Source: Blattamonas nauphoetae
Lineage: Eukaryota > Preaxostyla > Oxymonadida
Direction: 5' to 3'
Assembly: GCA_033064195.1 (NCBI GenBank)
Contig: JARBJD010000268.1
Coordinates: 1-64,000, forward strand
Length of the DNA stretch: 64,000 nt
The number at the start of each line of letters is the position of its first letter. The first letter of the stretch is position 1. Below are positions 43,246-54,980 of this stretch, piece after piece. The notes beneath the pieces are model-generated. The model did not search any database. It was not told where the DNA came from and was given only the letters and a program-made list of their open reading frames with translations. A program made the position numbers and the translations under genes.

Positions 43246-44317
43246 CTATTCCTGTTTTGGAACGTTCATGCCCAGCATGTTGTTGCAGTCGATCGACTGG
43301 GCAACAATTAATCTTCCACAGCGTGAATCTTTCTCGTTTTGCAGCTTTTCCTCCATCACATCTTCGATACCCTTCATTCTCAACTTCCGAGACATTACCT
43401 TCCACATCTGTCGCTGGTTTTCCCGTGTTTTGTCCCATTCCCGCTGGGAAGCAATCATGACATGCAGAAAAGCCAAAATTGAGTAACCATTTTCGAAGAA
43501 TGAGAGGCAACTTGGGAGCGGGATAACGACTTGCATATCAAGAACAACATCCATTGTTGGTCGATAAGAAGGAGATATTTCGATGAGTTGGGTGAGGAGT
43601 ATCACCAAATATCTGGATTGTTGTCCATCAACGATCGAAAATCGGTTCACAAACAAGTGCCAAATAAACGTCTCCAAAGGAACAAGAACTTTCCTGAAAA
43701 CTGTCTCGTGAATAGCTTGTTCTTCAGTGCCATTTTCAATTCCGAGCTCTGAGAGACCATGTGGAGATGTGAGCCAGATCGAATTGATGATGGTTCCCAT
43801 GAGATAGGTGTGGATATCGACTGCTTCTGCCAAGGAAAGAGAGAGTGGATTGAGAGTGTTGATGAGACGAGGGATCAGATCAGCTCTGACAAGGGCAAGT
43901 CTGGTGTGCTGAACTGTTCGAAAACACAGTTTCGAGCATATCCATCGTGGTTGTGGTGATCTTCTGATTGGGCGAAGAAATGAGCACCACAATGGATTCT
44001 ACGAATCGGATGGAAGATTCATCTCCCGATTTCCCAAATCTGTCGAGAAAAGAGTCTGCTGATTTCCGATCATTCCAAGACAAGTATCGAAGAAATCGCA
44101 CCACTTTATCTTTCAGAGAGTCATCAAAAACATGCTGGGACTTCACAGTGGCAACAAGAGACTGAAAGACAACGGCCATTTCGTGTTCAGATTCAGTTCG
44201 ATTGATTTGCCAATTCAGAAAAGGAGAGCAATCTGTGAAGAATACCAAAGAACATCAAGACAAACCTCGAGATGGATAAACAGTGTAGGAAGGTATCTTC
44301 GAGGCTAAAGCACCCAT
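43246..44317 (-). CDS. helical-repeat family protein 1 (one frame break)
   Basis: Member of a family of ~330-residue all-helical proteins, probably ARM/HEAT-like; paralogue of the gene at 48004. Exon 1 (44266-44317, MGALASKIPSYTVYPSR) is joined by removal of a 33-bp intron to CSPFLNWQINRTESEHE. Landmarks shared with the paralogue are the FLNW start, SLVATVKSQ, NPLSLSLAEAxDIHT, EEQAIHETVFRKVLVP, LPSCLSFFE, KGIEDVxEEKL and the final NNMLGMNVPKQE. Near 43920 the frame slips by one base between SNSS and TRLALVRADLIPRL, although the paralogue runs straight through. The gene is therefore either newly broken or carries an assembly indel. Biochemical function is unknown. Confidence 0.6.
44233..44265 (-). 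other. 33-bp intron
   Basis: GTTTGT donor, TTCTTCACAG acceptor. Removal joins PSR and D-CSPFLNW in frame (phase 1). The paralogue at 48004 has a 41-bp intron at nearly the same place. Confidence 0.6.
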
Positions 44318-44488
44318 TCCTTTCGGTTGGTTTGTGGAATCACAGTTAATGGGTTGAGATGAAGAAGACAGTTTCACAACCTGTTAAGTGAGATATTCAA
44401 CGAGTGAGAGATTCTCTGAATAATTCCAAGTGATAGCTGAAATGACGTGAGATGAAAAGAAAAGTGGATCTTGATTTGTTTCAGTTCG

Positions 44489-46481
44489 TTATTCCCGCCA
44501 TCTTCGGTAAACACGGCTGGAGCTGGCATGGTTCGAACCGATAACCCCCGTCACACGGCAGATGAAAGCCTCAACCTCATTTGGGACAGTCAAGTGTCTT
44601 GTTCTTGGCAGCCAGGCTTCGACAACGTCCTCAGCGCCAACTTGTCGGAGTCTCTCCACTCTCCGCTTCCATCTCGACCATCGTCTGTCTTTCAAAAGCT
44701 CGTCGTTTCTTTTGAAGAGTGACAATCGATTGCAAAGACTCTTCTCGTCGGTTTTCTCCACCAACCACCCCACTTCCCACGACTCCCTTCCTATATCCTC
44801 ATACAACCCTTCGCTGTACAGTTCCTTTTCCAGCCTCATTACGTTTTCAAGAATTCGATTGATGTGGCTTTCGAAGAGACCGTCTGGCGTGGCAAGATAC
44901 TCGTCTCGTTGGAAGACAAACAGAAGGTATGGCTGTGACGGAACCACAACTCGATTGAACTGAAGAAGTGGCTCAAACGGTTTTTCCTCCCTCTTCCAAA
45001 AATCTGGAAAAGTGCCACGAGTCATGTTCCAAATGAGTGAAAGGACGTGACTGTGGAAGTCTCGATCAGCGAGTGGGACAGCTGTCGGTCGAACACGCTC
45101 GAACATTCGTTCAATCATGTTCTCCTTCAGAAAGATGAAGATTGCTCGGGTTTCTGATGGCTTGTTGTTTGTGAGGCTGAGGATGTCCATCAGGAGATTC
45201 GTGTTGAAGTGTCGACTGATCTGTTCGACGAGCGTGAACAAGTCCGGCCCTTCCACAAACAGTGACTCGAGAATTGGATTGAGAGACTTCATCGACATGA
45301 CCAGCGAGCGTGTGATGATCTTCCATGACATAGTCAGCACAGAGTTGATTGTCGCATTCAACGCATCCTTCTGGTCGGTTGGTACGTTCGTGAGGTGTGA
45401 TGGGAGTTCAAGACATGTTGTGATGGCTGTCTTGACGGTTGGTAACGAGGCATGAGTAATTTTTTCCTTCAAAAAGGTTGACAAGAAACAAGGCAGACGA
45501 TTAGTGAGTGGTAGAAGCGGGATGTAATTCGTTCGAAGAGGATTGTCACTCCACTCGACACGATCTCCAAAGTGTGATGGAGTGATGTCACTGCAGCGCT
45601 GGTCAGAGTGGCTGAGGTGTGGACAAGTTCGTTCGTTTTGGAAAGACCGACATCGATGGCTGAGACGAAAAGCTCGACATAGCGATCATCACGAAGAAGT
45701 AGGAGATTGTTACAGAAAGAGATTCTGTTGTTGACAAAGGACCAGAGATTGTGGATGCTCACGATGGACGATTCCTCGAATGGTGATGTTGTGGGTGTTG
45801 GAATCGGTGAAGATTTGATCAAATCAAGACCAACGTTGATAATCGACACCATCGCCTGGGTGTTTTCAGACTTCGCCAGATGATTGAGATTGCACAGCTG
45901 ATCCAGGAAGTGGAGTTTACTCACCACAAAGTCCCAGATGTCGCCGATCGTTGTGAATGTCGATTTTTCGAGAGATTGGTGCGGGACAGTCGAAGAAGTG
46001 AAGAGTGACTTGATTTGCAAGAGGTGGTCGGTGAGAACCTCGGATAATCGTTCGATGAACGTGACAGTCTTCACAGCTGGATCGGAAAGGGAGAAGATGA
46101 GTCGGTGGTTGGCCAACAGCGAAGCAGCTTCTTGATTGCGGGCGTGTCGGCTGAGGGACTGAAAGACGAGTTCGAAAACAGTTGCGTTGGGAGAGAACAT
46201 GATCGCAGCCAAACTTTCCAAGAAGAAAGCTGACAAGTCGCTCTTCTCGATCTCTTCAAGTGTCGTGCGGAATGCGGTTTCGTGATAAGAGAGGAAGGCG
46301 GAAGAGGAAGCAGGGGTGGATGTCATCATTTGGATGCACTTTCCAATCTGAGAGAAGAAAGGGAGGAAAGAACGCAGACTGACAAACGGACAAGAACATT
46401 TCTGGTGGCGACGAATTGCCCAAGGAGTGACGATGGGAGTGACGATTCACAGATGCGAACATTCTCGTCTTCTGACGACAT
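44489..46481 (-). CDS. helical-repeat family protein 2 (frame breaks)
   Basis: About 650 residues of alpha-helical, Leu-rich sequence, with a charged C-terminus ending SSRVYRRWRE. One long frame covers 46329-45469 (TFRTTLEEIEKSD-like start, SLAAIMFSP, ERLSEVLTDHLLQIKSLF, LWSFVNNRISFCNNLLLL). The next covers about 45540-44489 (IPLLPLTNRLPCFLSTFLKEK, ILSLTNNKPSETRAIFIFLKE, FHSHVLSLIWNMTRG). They overlap, and a one-base slip near 45535 joins them. A second slip near 46390 would connect the likely start MSSEDENVRICESSLPSSLLGQ (46481) to PFVSLRSFLPFFSQIGK. The gene shares style with its neighbours (tandem helices, no membrane span), so this is one gene rather than two. Function unknown; a cytosolic scaffold is a guess. 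Confidence 0.5.
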
Positions 46482-48003
46482 CCCTGAACGAGAAGAACAC
46501 ATTTAAGAACAGAATGAACCAACACAACTACACCACACCGATCAGGAGCAACAACTGTGGGAGAGAGAGCTGAAGATAAATCGTTGAAAAGAGGAGCAGA
46601 CAGGGCAAGACGACAGAGGCATCTGTACGCACAATTGTGCAAGGAAAGGAACTGGTGCATGCTGCAAGACAAAATCCAGGCCGTGTTCAGTTTCTGAGAG
46701 TCAGAAAACAAATGGATGAAGTTGAACGAACGATCTCGAACAAACCTGAAGCCACAACGAAGAGAACGTCCAGAAGAGAGATTTTCAGGGCTGGTGCTTC
46801 ATTACAGGCAAGACTTATGAGAATTTTCGCAAGAGACTGGGATTCATAATTATTCTGGAAAGAGAAAGCAGACTGTCACTTTTGTCTTTCTATCATCTTC
46901 AGAATGGCTGGGAGGCGAAATATGTTCGAATATTGGGTTCAACATGGGATCTTGCGAATCAGGCATCACAGACATGACCGTTCAGAATTGGAATCACGAA
47001 CAGCTTTTTGAATAGAAATAAATGTGGGCTGGATCGTGTGATCGTTGTTCTTTTCACGTGAATCAGCTTGAAAATGTAATATGCGAACTGAAAATATCCA
47101 AATCATGTGTCATGCATTTCGCCACCGATTAATACTGCTATTTAGAGAGTATCTGACGATCAGTTCCATCAGCGGTGGATGTTGAGTTTTTCTCCCGATA
47201 AGACCCGGAACTCCCCGATAATTAACATGTTACAGCGACAATACAGTGTGTGGAGAGGTAAAGGTCAACTGGGGACGAGGTGATGGCTTTGATAGAGGAT
47301 TGATTGACCTTGAGATGAATACTGTGTTTTGGGTCTTGAATGGGAGGCAGCAGGATGAATTGTGCGGAGTGACTGAATATGCCCCACGGATTTGGGTAAT
47401 GAGGACCGCAGATTTGGGGTGAGATAAAGTTGGTGTCGACCGTAGTATGGATGAGCTTGCATGTCTGCTGTTGAATTTTACTCGGGAGTAGTTTGTGAAA
47501 ACATCTGAAAACATGATTCAGATGATCGCTTCGACCAAAGAAGGAGGTTCTGCGGTGGTTGTTCGATCGAACCGTCCCAACCTTCCACTTTCATGGAATA
47601 AAGAAGAATCGCCCCTGATTGATGAATGAATCCCCCTCTTGGAAGCTATTTGTGTTGAGGATTGGCCATTCCGGCGAGGAGACTCCATCAGGAATTCGGA
47701 TGGTCGCTTTGCGTGAATGAACTTGAGTGTGAGGATGACGGGTAGTTCCGGAAGTATTATGACAAGCCGAGGCTATGCATCGACATCCGTGATTTGATCA
47801 TCGTTGTCGATTTGCTGTTTTGTCGGTTTCCGCAACGTTTCTGGAGGATCGTTGCCAACTTCCAGCCTCTTCTGGTTTTGAGTTGCTTCGAATTGGGAAC
47901 TCGATTCCCACGATCATATGATTCTTTTTCGGTAACGTGAGCTTGATTCGGTGAGAGCTGAACGTGCCAGAATATCTGGGCCTTCGTCGATCCAGTGCAT
48001 CTT
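46482..48003. other. gene-poor interval
   Basis: No supported gene. Short open frames on both strands (for example 47230-47514 minus) lack domains and overlap. No inverted repeats or tandem arrays were seen. Confidence 0.4.
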
Positions 48004-49097
48004 CTACGAATACTCCGAAACGTTCAAACCACGCAAGTTGTTCAGTTCGACCGAGTATCTCACAATGGCCTGTGCGTTGAAGCTTGTGTTCGTGTACTGC
48101 AGTTGTTGTTGGAGCACATCTTCAAGGCCTTCCTTTTGCAGGGAACGGATGATGATCTGTCCTGTCTGAGATTGTTCCCCATCCTTCCTGTTCAATTCCT
48201 TCACAATTCTTGAAAATTCGAAGAAAAATCGTAAAGTTGTGAGGTTGTCCTCGAAAAAGGAGAGGAAGCTGGGGATCGTGAGAGTAATTGGCAAATCCAA
48301 CACAAAAGTCAATGCTGGTTGGGACAATTGAGATGTTTCTAGTGGCCGAGTCAAAAGATACGTGAACTGTTCAGACGAAGCTCCATCGGCGATGAAAGAG
48401 TAGTTGGTACACAAATAACGAATATATGCTTCTGTTGGTACAAGAACACGATTTAAGATGGCCTCGTGAATAGCTTGTTGTTCAGAAGAATCCTTAATGT
48501 TGAGAGCGTTCAGTACATACGGATTAGACAGGCAGAGTGATAGAGTGATGATGGAGATGACAGATGAGTGAATATCTTGAGTATCAGCAATAGACAGAGA
48601 TAGTGGGTTCAAAGAGGTGAGGAGATGAACGATTAAATCCGCGTTAATCAGCCTCAGGTGCATCCGAGTCGATGTGTTGTGGAGAAGACTGTCGAGCATC
48701 TTCATCGTTGCAGTGATGAGTGTATGATTGGCAGAAGAAAGAAGGATCATGAAAGATTGCAGAAATTCCATCAGATTCTGATCAGTTGACTCCATGGCTG
48801 GACAAATGAACTTGTTTGTATCTGTTGAGTTCGAAAACCGAAGTTGCTCCAGTAATAAGACAGCTTTCTTGACGAAATCATCAGTAAAGACAAAGTCAGG
48901 TTGAATCAGGGATACTAGAGAGTGATAGACGACAGATTTCTCGGATGGAGATTGGAATAGTGCGCCATCCCAATTCTGGAAGGCTGGATGGTCAAAATGG
49001 AATTAGATTGAAGAAAAGGCATACCATCAGGGGACTGTTCAGTTGAGATTGATGTTGGAGAGATCTGATGATTCATTGAGGTGGAGATATTTGACAT
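48004..49097 (-). CDS. helical-repeat family protein 1b
   Basis: Intact paralogue of the gene at 43246, about 350 residues. Exon 1 (49025-49097, MSNISTSMNHQISPTSIS...) is spliced over a 41-bp intron to AFQNWDGALFQSPSEKSVV. Helical repeats follow (SLVSLIQPDFVFTDDF, MKMLDSLLHNTS, NADLIVHLLTSLNPLSLSI, EEQAIHEAILNRVLVPTEAYI-like SSEQQAIHEAI, LTIPSFLSFFEDN, EGLEDVLQQQLQ), ending NNLRGLNVSEYS. No signal peptide, membrane span or catalytic motif. The start at 49097 is chosen over the in-frame ATG at 49076 only because it is the first. Likely cytosolic; role unknown. Part of a minus-strand series of related genes between 43 and 52 kb, pointing to local amplification. Confidence 0.6.
48984..49024 (-). 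other. 41-bp intron
   Basis: GTATGC donor after CCTGATG, CATCCAG acceptor before CCTTCCAG. Removal gives SPD-AFQNWDG in frame; without it the frame meets a TAA. Position and phase agree with the intron in the paralogue at 43246. Confidence 0.65.
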
Positions 49098-49340
49098 AAA
49101 CAATTATGGGACTCGAGCGAAGAGCACAAATTGAGAAAAAAGGAATGATACAGCTCAGAATCAACAGAAAAGTGATAAAACACAGAAAAATGTGAGTTTC
49201 GAAAAAGCCTGAGCTTGCGAAATATCGTCCAATGTGTTAGAACGCATCTTGCCACAGTTCCAATACCCGCAGAAGAGGACAAAGTCAGAAAAATCACAAA
49301 ATCAACGATAATTGAAGACATCTGGACAAAAAGTAATGAA

Positions 49341-51896
49341 TCACCAATAATCATCCCACCATAACCCTCTTCGTCGACGACGAGGTTGCGCACATCGAAC
49401 CAGAGGAGGAAGGAGAGCTGGTGTTGTAAATCCGGGAATCGTGGAAGGTTCAAAGACGAATGACGCGACTGTACAGTTCATCCCAATCTTCATCCCCAGA
49501 TCGGAGAGTGACTGTTTCAGAATCACGTTCAGCATGTCTTCCCACCCTTCCTCGCGAAGCACCACTCGCCATCTCTCTTCACTGTCGGTCTCGTTTGGGA
49601 AAGCTCGCAGCAAAAAGACTGACATCAAGCAACACGTTTCTTTGGCACAAACAGGCGGTGATGGATTGCGTGCAACGATGACTGTGTCCATGAGAGAGTC
49701 GATGAGTTGACTTGTGCCAAGTGGAACACCAGGAAAGGACTTCAGCACTCCACAAACAGCAGAAGGATCAAAATCATTCATCCTCTTCAACGCCGACAAC
49801 AGATGCAGAAGGAGTTGTCGTCGCGTCTGATCTGGCGTTGTCGTGTTGTTCTGTTGGAGGAGAGCGGCATCCTTCACTCCAATGCACTTCACTTCGAAGT
49901 CCACAAAGAATTCCAGAAGAGAGACGGGACGAGAAATCATACAATCTGCACCAGCTGAGGAGTGCTCTGCGGAAGAAGGGGGGAAGATGGTGTGGTGTGT
50001 GATGTCGTATCCATCCAGTCCGTGTGTCACCACGTCCACTCGGAGGAAGAACTCCTTCACTCGAACATAAGAAGCTGGGAGCTTGATAAAGCCAGGACGA
50101 CAAGATTGTTGTGTGGGTCGATTCGTTGGTTGAGGAATCAAGTTGAGGAAGGACGAGACGAGGTGGACGAGAGGGAAGCAATCAACTGTGCGGAGCAGCG
50201 GGGTCAGTTCAGAGCAGACACGCACCAGAGCAAGCAGCAGCGTCTCCCTCGTTTGTTCGACACGTTCGTCTTTGCTCAAGAGTGCGTTCCCTCTCTCCTT
50301 CAATCGCTGCAAGATCAGTGGATACAGCACGTGCAGTCTCTCCAATCCTGACGGCGAGCCAGCAAGTGAAGACACGGCCATTCGCATCACTCGCCACACA
50401 TCCACAAGCTCGTTCACACCCGTCCCTGTTCTTGTTGACGATGTTGGTTCCCCATTCCCGTCGACATGTGGTGTCTGTGTCATTCCATCTGTGGTTGTCT
50501 TTTCAGTTTCTTGTGTGTCCGTGTGGAGAGGATGCCGCTGCTCGATCTCCAACAGCCTGTCCACAATCTGTTGTGCCTCGTCTTTCTCCAATCCGTCTCG
50601 ATTTGCACTGTCCGAATTCTGGCTAAGCAATGACAGGAGGAAGGAGAGTGCAAGCTCGTCCAGATCCTGCAGAAGGAGTTGGGCGATTCTGGGCACAATC
50701 TGAGACGGTACGATCAACGTGGGTGTCTCTTTGAGGCCGATGTTGATGACGGCCAGGAGGGACAGAGCGAGTGTGTTCGACGGTTCGGGGCGGGAGAGAC
50801 ATTTCAACAAGGTGTGCCAGAGTGAGGAGGAAGAAGTGAGGCGGGTCACAATCTTCGACAGCGCGACGAGGATCGGATCATTTGAATGTGCATTGTGAGG
50901 GAGGAGGGCAAGAAGTCGTTTCATGAAGGGTTCTTGGATCTCGATGTAAATCTCGCAAGATGCGAAGAATTCCAGATACATTGTAAAAATTTGGACATGG
51001 TGGGAGGGTGGGGCAGCAGTGAGTGCTGTCACGAGGAGCGTGAGCGGAAGACAGTTGGCCATGTTGTGGAGGGCTTCCTCTGATGTCAAGAGGGACGAGG
51101 CGATCCGAACCAGAAGTTTGACTGTTTCGACACAAGGCGATGAGACATCGGAATCTGGAAAAAGAGCTGAAAGATGTCCGAGCAGAGTTGAAGCAGCTGC
51201 CATGTTGATCGGTGATTTTCCCCACACACGAGGTCCGCGTAAATCTATGTCGGCCTGTAGAGCGACAGTGTCAACACTGCATAAGGCTGGGAGGCACTCG
51301 TTTGGTGGGATTGAGGTCACGGAATGGAGGATGGAGACAGCCTTGTTTGTGATGGTTGTGTCCGACGATGTGACGAATAAGAGCATGTATGGCACAATTG
51401 GATCAATCATGTTCAAGGGATAGTTGTCAGTCCGCACAGAAGGAAGCCGTCCCATCTCGATGAGAACGAAATCGAGGAGATGGATTGTCGCTCGTTTGAG
51501 GACAGCGTTTCTCCCACTATCAGAAGAACTCCCCAACGTGGTAGGACAAAAAATTGAACTGGATTGTTTCAGCGTTTCTTTGATGGTCCGTCCGATTTCA
51601 TATCTGGCATTCCAGTTGTCATTGAAGGAGAACTTCTCCACGAGTGTCACGAGCATTGACCACATTTTGTCTGTTTCAAAGAGATAAAACCGATTAAATA
51701 AGCCTTCGGTTTGGCTAGATCGATCTGAAAATATCAAAAAAGTGATGGACACACTTTGGAGAATGTCGATGATTCGTTCAGCATAAAATGCTTGTGCATT
51801 GTTCTGTGTCTCGGCAAAACTGGTCACAATTTCATAGAATGAATTCCAAGTTCTCCGAAAACGACGGGAGGCCTTTTCAGGAAACAGGTATGTCAT
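49341..51896 (-). CDS. large helical-repeat (ARM/HEAT-like) protein 3
   Basis: 851 residues, no introns. Alpha-helical repeats run almost throughout (TINKAVSILHSVTSIP, MAAASTLLGHLSALFP, LLVTALTAAPPSHHVQIF, LALSLLAVINIGLKETP, LALSFLLSLLSQNS). A disordered, Thr-rich insertion at about residues 445-495 (TDTQETEKTTTDGMTQ) splits the solenoid. The C-terminus has EERWRVVLREEGWEDMLNVI, NCTVASFVFEPSTIPGF and an abrupt aromatic-acidic end WWDDYW. That end and its 3' flank are duplicated near 62.2-62.7 kb. No enzyme motif. A scaffold or regulatory solenoid is likely; the family recurs in this genome neighbourhood but has no known job. ATG at 51896 begins the long frame directly. Confidence 0.7.
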   Translation of the reverse strand: MTYLFPEKASRRFRRTWNSFYEIVTSFAETQNNAQAFYAERIIDILQSVSITFLIFSDRSSQTEGLFNRFYLFETDKMWSMLVTLVEKFSFNDNWNARYEIGRTIKETLKQSSSIFCPTTLGSSSDSGRNAVLKRATIHLLDFVLIEMGRLPSVRTDNYPLNMIDPIVPYMLLFVTSSDTTITNKAVSILHSVTSIPPNECLPALCSVDTVALQADIDLRGPRVWGKSPINMAAASTLLGHLSALFPDSDVSSPCVETVKLLVRIASSLLTSEEALHNMANCLPLTLLVTALTAAPPSHHVQIFTMYLEFFASCEIYIEIQEPFMKRLLALLPHNAHSNDPILVALSKIVTRLTSSSSLWHTLLKCLSRPEPSNTLALSLLAVINIGLKETPTLIVPSQIVPRIAQLLLQDLDELALSFLLSLLSQNSDSANRDGLEKDEAQQIVDRLLEIEQRHPLHTDTQETEKTTTDGMTQTPHVDGNGEPTSSTRTGTGVNELVDVWRVMRMAVSSLAGSPSGLERLHVLYPLILQRLKERGNALLSKDERVEQTRETLLLALVRVCSELTPLLRTVDCFPLVHLVSSFLNLIPQPTNRPTQQSCRPGFIKLPASYVRVKEFFLRVDVVTHGLDGYDITHHTIFPPSSAEHSSAGADCMISRPVSLLEFFVDFEVKCIGVKDAALLQQNNTTTPDQTRRQLLLHLLSALKRMNDFDPSAVCGVLKSFPGVPLGTSQLIDSLMDTVIVARNPSPPVCAKETCCLMSVFLLRAFPNETDSEERWRVVLREEGWEDMLNVILKQSLSDLGMKIGMNCTVASFVFEPSTIPGFTTPALLPPLVRCAQPRRRRRGLWWDDYW

Positions 51897-52060
51897 GATT
51901 GAGGATCCAAATTAACGAGAGAACACACTAAGGGCAGGATCGAACTGGATTAATTGAATTGAAGAGAAATAGTCATATTTCAGCTTAATCATCCCTTTTC
52001 ATTCCTATTATGTGGAAATCTGAGCTGTATCGTTGAATACTATCATTATTGGCGCAGGAA

Positions 52061-54459
52061 ATGAGGATGGAGTCGTGGATCAATCCATTCTTCGCAGTAT
52101 CATCAATCCGTCTGATGAACCTTCTTGGTCTCATCCTTGTTCATCGACTCTATGTCGAAGCCACGTCCACAAAAGAGAGAATTCTGCCGCTATCTCTCCA
52201 GATGGACTTTGCTCCTCCCACAGAAGCCGCGCACATCTCTGGAAAAGAACGAGCTTTCGTGCCGCAAATAAACCTGAACCACGGAACATATCATTCGAAT
52301 GTGTATCTAATGGACTCTATCTCTCTTTCGCTGCAAGGATCAGGCACAACAATCTGCCATACATCGTCTTTGACCAAGTCTGAAACAGTGAATGATCCGG
52401 ACCCGGAAAACCATGGAAATGAAAATGAAAACTCGACACCATTCATATTTGTATTCTCGAATTCCACAATATCGATGTCTCAAATCTCATTGGATTGTGG
52501 ATGGCGCGGCACGAGTGTCGGAAGAATCTCGTCATCCAGATTAACGATCGACAACTGCCCAATCATCTCCAACGCTGAGTCGTCTCCATTTGTGATCCAC
52601 AACGAAAGGGATGACTTTGGAAGCTCGATTTTCTTTGTTGATTGTTGTCACAAATCGATTGAGAAGTCGAGCCTACTCGCGTTGGTCAGCCTCACCCCGT
52701 CCCACACAACCCACTCCTGTCACACAGACACCGACCAGGAAGTACCACCAACACTGGTCAGCTGTTCTGGCCTCTCACTGTCCGACACGCATCTCGTGTT
52801 GGGATCTGGTCCGTTGGTTGCTTTCTCGTCATCGACAGAACAAAACACGGGATTCTGGAACAATTTGGAGACTGTGTTGATGAAGAGCAGACTCGTGAAC
52901 ATGACAAGTGATGAGGATAAGGGGGCGTTGGAAGGATGGCGCAGAAGTCAAAAGATTCTGGGTTCGTCTGTGACTCAGAGCACAAACCATCTTTCTGGAA
53001 CAACATGCATTGACATGAACTTGGGAGGGAGTCTTCTGTGCTCAAACACGTCCTTCTCACACTGCCAATCCTCCCTCGAACCAGAAATGATAAGAGACAC
53101 AGATGACCGCAACATCCGTCGCTGCACATTTCTCTCGATGACTTCTTCTGAATTCGGAGCAGCAATCTATCATGCATTGAGAATCCGTCCCCTCATCGTG
53201 TCTGAATGCTCTTTCTCGAAATGCTCAGCAGAAGGAGGTGGCGGATCTATCGGTTTCCATCAATTATCAGATGGACACACTCCAATCACAATCTCTTCCT
53301 CGCTCTTCGTCGATTGTTCAGCTCAAGCAGGCGGGGCAGTTGACTTGATGGGTGCAAGCATCTGCACCATGGACAAAGTTGTCTTCCTCAATAACAACGC
53401 GTCTCTGTATGGAGGTGGTCTCGCGGTGAGCACTACTGATCAACTTACACTCTCGAACTGCGTCTTCGAGAAGTGTGACACTGATGTCTCTTGGGCATCG
53501 TATGGAGGGGGAGGGGTGTATCTGTATAACATCACGTCGCTCAGTCTGGATTCTGTGCTTTTCAGACGATGCAGTGCTAAGGAAGGAAATGACATTCATA
53601 TTCTCTCTCAAGTTATTACGATTCAGACACTTTTGCCAAACGTCACGAATTGTGATTCAACTTCAGAAAGGCCGAATGTGTACTTATCGTTCTCATTTGA
53701 CAATACTCTGATTCCTGCTGTGCCAGACGCCTCAACTGCAAGTCTTGTGATGATTGACAACACACCAAGTGTTGATCAGACATCATCGACCATTCGAATG
53801 AGAGTGTCAAACAATGTGAATGGGAAGATGTTGGTTTTGGTGGACAACCCCAACCACGAACGACCAAACGACGACTCTCCCCCAGCGATTGCTCGTCTTC
53901 TGACGTTCGACTTCAGCACGTCGACCAAATCAGCCACTCAAGAAGTGTCATTTGGAGATTGGGAAAAACTGCAATATGAATCGGAATATTGTGTGATTGC
54001 TGCATCGATTACAAACACTCGCCTCACCATTCCACCATCGATTACTCTGACGACACCGAATCCTCCTCGTATTGTGCAAATCACATGTTCACTGGGCTCA
54101 GGAACAGACCACTGCTGGCTGCAATTGAAGGGTCGAACACTTCCAATTGGTCGATACACCGTGAAACTTGTTGCAGTTCCAGAATTGACATTCTCCGTTG
54201 AGTTTGATGGATCGAAAGGGGGACCAAACACTCTGAACATGTTCTCGTCTCGTCATTCCGAGAGATTGTTTGGAGCAGGAAGCAAACTGACATTCTCGAC
54301 GAAATACGAAGTGGCATCGATCAGATTCGAAGACGACACTGAACCATTCTTCCTCGACCCTCCTCGCCTCTTCTTCACACCAGTGGAACAGCCTCGATTG
54401 ATTTCAATTGGTCCAGTCAGCTTCAAAAACGAATCAACGAAAGACACTATCCTGATCCC
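52061..54459 (+). CDS. receptor pseudokinase C, N-terminal part
   Basis: First of three pieces of one gene. ATG at 52061, or 52115 for a tighter signal peptide (MNLLGLILVHRLYVEA). A beta-helix ectodomain follows (ISMSQISLDCGWRGTSVGRIS, GGGSIGFHQLS, GGAVDLMGAS, GGGVYLYNITSLS) with the family phrase STNHLSGTxxxDMNxGGSLLC, also present in the genes at 18432 and 28187. The first beta-sandwich repeats begin near 53760. The frame is cut at 54459 by the hAT-like element. Leaving out the element and one CTGATCCC continues the protein as KDTILIPLVAGSLPNGQ without a change of frame. The flanking code shows no decay, so the insertion is recent or tolerated. Confidence 0.75.
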
Positions 54460-54980
54460 CAGGCTTCTGATTTGATCCCAGTGATCCCAGTCGGATCTGA
54501 TCCCACTAAATACCTACAATACCATTTCGTTTCTTTCATTTCAAAAAAGTCTTCTTATATATGATATTTGAATGGAAAAAAAAGTAAAAAGGAAAATGGT
54601 CACTTCATAGATCATGAAAATGCAAACTTTGGGTGCTGCTGTTTCAGTTTGTTCTACAACAATAATTATAAAACCAAGTCGATAATGCGTTATTATGTCT
54701 TCTTTGATGGTTTTTTCTCACTGACTAAAGTCAATGAAGGGAATACATCGAAAAAAGAAGTGTTGGTGATTGTGATCGTGCGTGTTTTTGGGAAATAAGA
54801 GCTGTCTGAAATATTGAAGAGCATTATGTGAAAACAAGAAGTGAATTGAACATGATTAATGAAGTGATAATGAGAAAATCTCAAAGGAAAAGAGTTGAAA
54901 TTTGATCTCAGTCCAAATTTAGGCACTGACATCAATTGATCCCAGTTTTACCTATTTTGATGGGACTACTCAGATGCCTG
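54460..54980. mobile_element. hAT-like non-autonomous element, 521 bp
   Basis: Termini CAGGCTTCTGA and, reversed, CAGGCATCTGA; 8-bp duplication CTGATCCC at 54452-54459 and 54981-54988. CAGG-type ends with 8-bp duplications are typical of hAT. Subterminal GATCCCA motifs are iterated near both ends. The centre is A+T-rich and noncoding. Notably the target CTGATCCC resembles the element's own subterminal motif. Confidence 0.85.
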
